A stretch of DNA of 7,089 nucleotides from an uncultured Eubacteriales bacterium. GTDB taxonomy: Bacteria; Bacillota; Clostridia; Oscillospirales; Oscillospiraceae. The translations under genes were made by a program, and so were the position numbers. The notes under the pieces are model-generated. The model saw only the letters and a list, made by a program, of their open reading frames with translations. It was not told the DNA's origin and ran no database searches. Positions 6,176 to 7,089 of this stretch are shown piece by piece; within the stretch, counting starts at the first letter, position 1, and every line of letters starts with the position of its first letter. The stretch lies in the NCBI GenBank assembly GCA_900556935.1, contig USQL01000100.1, positions 1 through 7,089 on the forward strand. The letters are read 5' to 3'.

Positions 6176-6936
6176 TCACCTACCGGGACCCCTGGCATGA
6201 CGATTTTGCCGGGACCCATATTGTCACCAAGCCCCTGTACGCCGGCTACCGGTATGTCCGGACGAATCCTGTGTGGCGGGCCTGCGCCTGCTTTGTCTAC
6301 CGGGGCCTGGCCCGGCCGGTGGCCCTGCTGTTCCGGAAGCTCTGGTGCTGCCAGCGCTTTGAGAATCGGAAAGCCCTGGACGCGACGCTGGACCGGGGCA
6401 TCTATGTCTACGCCAACCACACCCAGAAGGTGATGGATGCGTTCCTGCCCTGCCAGCTCCGGCGCGGGGGCAGAAGCTATATTGTGGTGGGCCCGGACAC
6501 CATGTCCATCCCCTGTATTCACAATCTGGTGCAGATGCTGGGGGCCATTCCCCTGGGCTCTACCCTGGGCCAGAGTCGGGAGATGACCGCCTGTGTCCAT
6601 GGGCATATTTCCGCCGGAGACCTGGTCGCCATCTACCCCGAGGCCCATATCTGGCCCTTCTACACGGGCATCCGCTCTTTCTCGGAGGCATCCTTCGGCT
6701 ACCCCGCCCGGGATGGCGCGCCGGTGTATACCATGACCAGTTGCTACCAAAAGCGCCGCTTCGGTCCGTTTCCCAAGGTGGTCACCTACCTGGACGGCCC
6801 CTTTTACCCGGATGAAGCCCTGCCCCTTCCGCAGCGCAAAAAAGCCCTGCGGGATGCCTGCCAAAAGGCCATGGAGGCGCGGGCAAAGCAATATTCCACC
6901 TACGCCTATTACGAATATCGCCGGGAGGATGCCTGA
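6160..6936 (+). CDS. PlsC-like lysophospholipid acyltransferase family protein
   Basis: A 258-residue protein of the LPLAT/PlsC superfamily, which moves acyl chains to glycerol phosphate or other lipid acceptors at the cytoplasmic membrane face. The acyltransferase block I is ANHTQKVMD (His87, Asp93); the spacing is H-X5-D, one residue longer than the classical H-X4-D. Further blocks are VVGPDTMSIP, MLGAIPLG and YPEAHIWPF (159-167), where PEA takes the place of the usual EGT. I recall NHTQ and PEAHIWP from a clostridial branch of the family, so the longer spacing is probably normal there. A moderately hydrophobic stretch near residues 38-57 may help membrane contact. The ATG at 6160 overlaps the glycosyltransferase end by 16 bases, with AAAAGG just before it, implying translational coupling. 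An upstream in-frame ATG at 6109 lies well inside the previous gene and is less likely. A joint glycolipid role with that enzyme is inference. Confidence 0.82.
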   Translation: MPRKVITYRDPWHDDFAGTHIVTKPLYAGYRYVRTNPVWRACACFVYRGLARPVALLFRKLWCCQRFENRKALDATLDRGIYVYANHTQKVMDAFLPCQLRRGGRSYIVVGPDTMSIPCIHNLVQMLGAIPLGSTLGQSREMTACVHGHISAGDLVAIYPEAHIWPFYTGIRSFSEASFGYPARDGAPVYTMTSCYQKRRFGPFPKVVTYLDGPFYPDEALPLPQRKKALRDACQKAMEARAKQYSTYAYYEYRREDA

Positions 6937-6940
6937 CAGT

Positions 6941-6963
6941 GGAAAACCCTTTTCCTGATTTTT
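6941..6963 (+). terminator. Probable intrinsic terminator of the GT4-acyltransferase unit
   Basis: GGAAAA (6941-6946) and TTTTCC (6950-6955) form a 6-bp stem with loop CCC, four bases after the stop codon. The sequence TGA and then T5 (6959-6963) follow. The stem is short and AT-rich, so termination may be partial. Confidence 0.5.
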
Positions 6964-6973
6964 CAAAAAATGC

Positions 6974-7002
6974 TTGACAAGCTTTCAAAAATATGCTAGA
7001 AT
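6974..7002 (+). promoter_or_regulatory. Canonical sigma-A promoter for tRNA-Gly
   Basis: A consensus -35 TTGACA (6974-6979) and a -10 TAGAAT (6997-7002) with TGC directly before it (extended -10) are separated by 17 bases. Transcription would start near 7009, about 26 bases before the tRNA. This is the strongest promoter in the window, as expected for a stable RNA gene. Confidence 0.9.
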
Positions 7003-7034
7003 AGCCAAGCTGAATCAGTCAGGTAAGGGCTCAC

Positions 7035-7089
7035 GCGGGTGTAGTTCAATGGTAGAACACCAGCCTTCCAAGCTGGATACGCGGGTCCG
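7035..7089 (+). tRNA. tRNA-Gly (UCC anticodon), 3' end cut by window edge
   Basis: The acceptor 5' strand GCGGGTG (7035-7041) is followed by a D arm (GTTC 7044-7047 with GAAC 7055-7058, GGTA in the loop). The anticodon stem CCAGC (7060-7064) pairs with GCTGG (7072-7076) around loop CTTCCAA, placing anticodon TCC at 7067-7069, which decodes GGA and GGG glycine codons. The T arm starts GCGGGTCCG and is cut off; the 3' acceptor strand is not in the window. More tRNA genes may follow on the same transcript. Confidence 0.95.

Overview
The window looks like chromosomal DNA from a fairly GC-rich, low-oxygen Gram-positive bacterium, most likely a gut clostridium of the Oscillospiraceae/Lachnospiraceae type. 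The grounds are strong GGAGG-type ribosome binding sites, sigma-A promoters with 17-base spacers, a butyrate-kinase-family gene, and palindromic intergenic repeats of a style common in such genomes. The taxonomic placement is inference from gene content and style. No phage, IS, CRISPR or plasmid gene is visible.

Layout. Bases 1-290 hold no convincing gene: they contain a cluster of hairpin-forming repeats and perhaps the worn-down end of an old reading frame. All confident genes then lie on the + strand. A promoter at 291-319 drives a small YhcH/YjgK/YiaL-family (DUF386) gene (351-794), closed by a clear intrinsic terminator (801-829). An extended -10 promoter precedes an Uup-type ABC-F ATPase (895-2667), which is followed by two tandem hairpins (2678-2723). 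Next come a divergent butyrate-kinase-like gene (2783-3895) and, 26 bases later and probably on the same transcript, a membrane-anchored SGNH-hydrolase-like protein (3922-4905). A good promoter (4963-4991) starts a two-gene unit: a GT4 glycosyltransferase (5030-6175) overlapping by 16 bases a PlsC-like acyltransferase (6160-6936). A probable terminator, a canonical promoter and a tRNA-Gly(UCC) cut by the window edge finish the sequence.

How the genes may work together. YhcH-type proteins are tied to sugar or toxin-antitoxin biofilm biology, Uup to ribosome maintenance, and the last two genes probably to making a membrane glycolipid or acylated glycan. The SGNH protein, also envelope-facing, could act in the same area but has its own transcript. 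The most unusual item is the kinase: it keeps the family fold motifs but differs from typical butyrate kinases at several normally conserved active-site positions, and no phosphotransbutyrylase gene sits beside it. No clearly new multi-gene system is evident.
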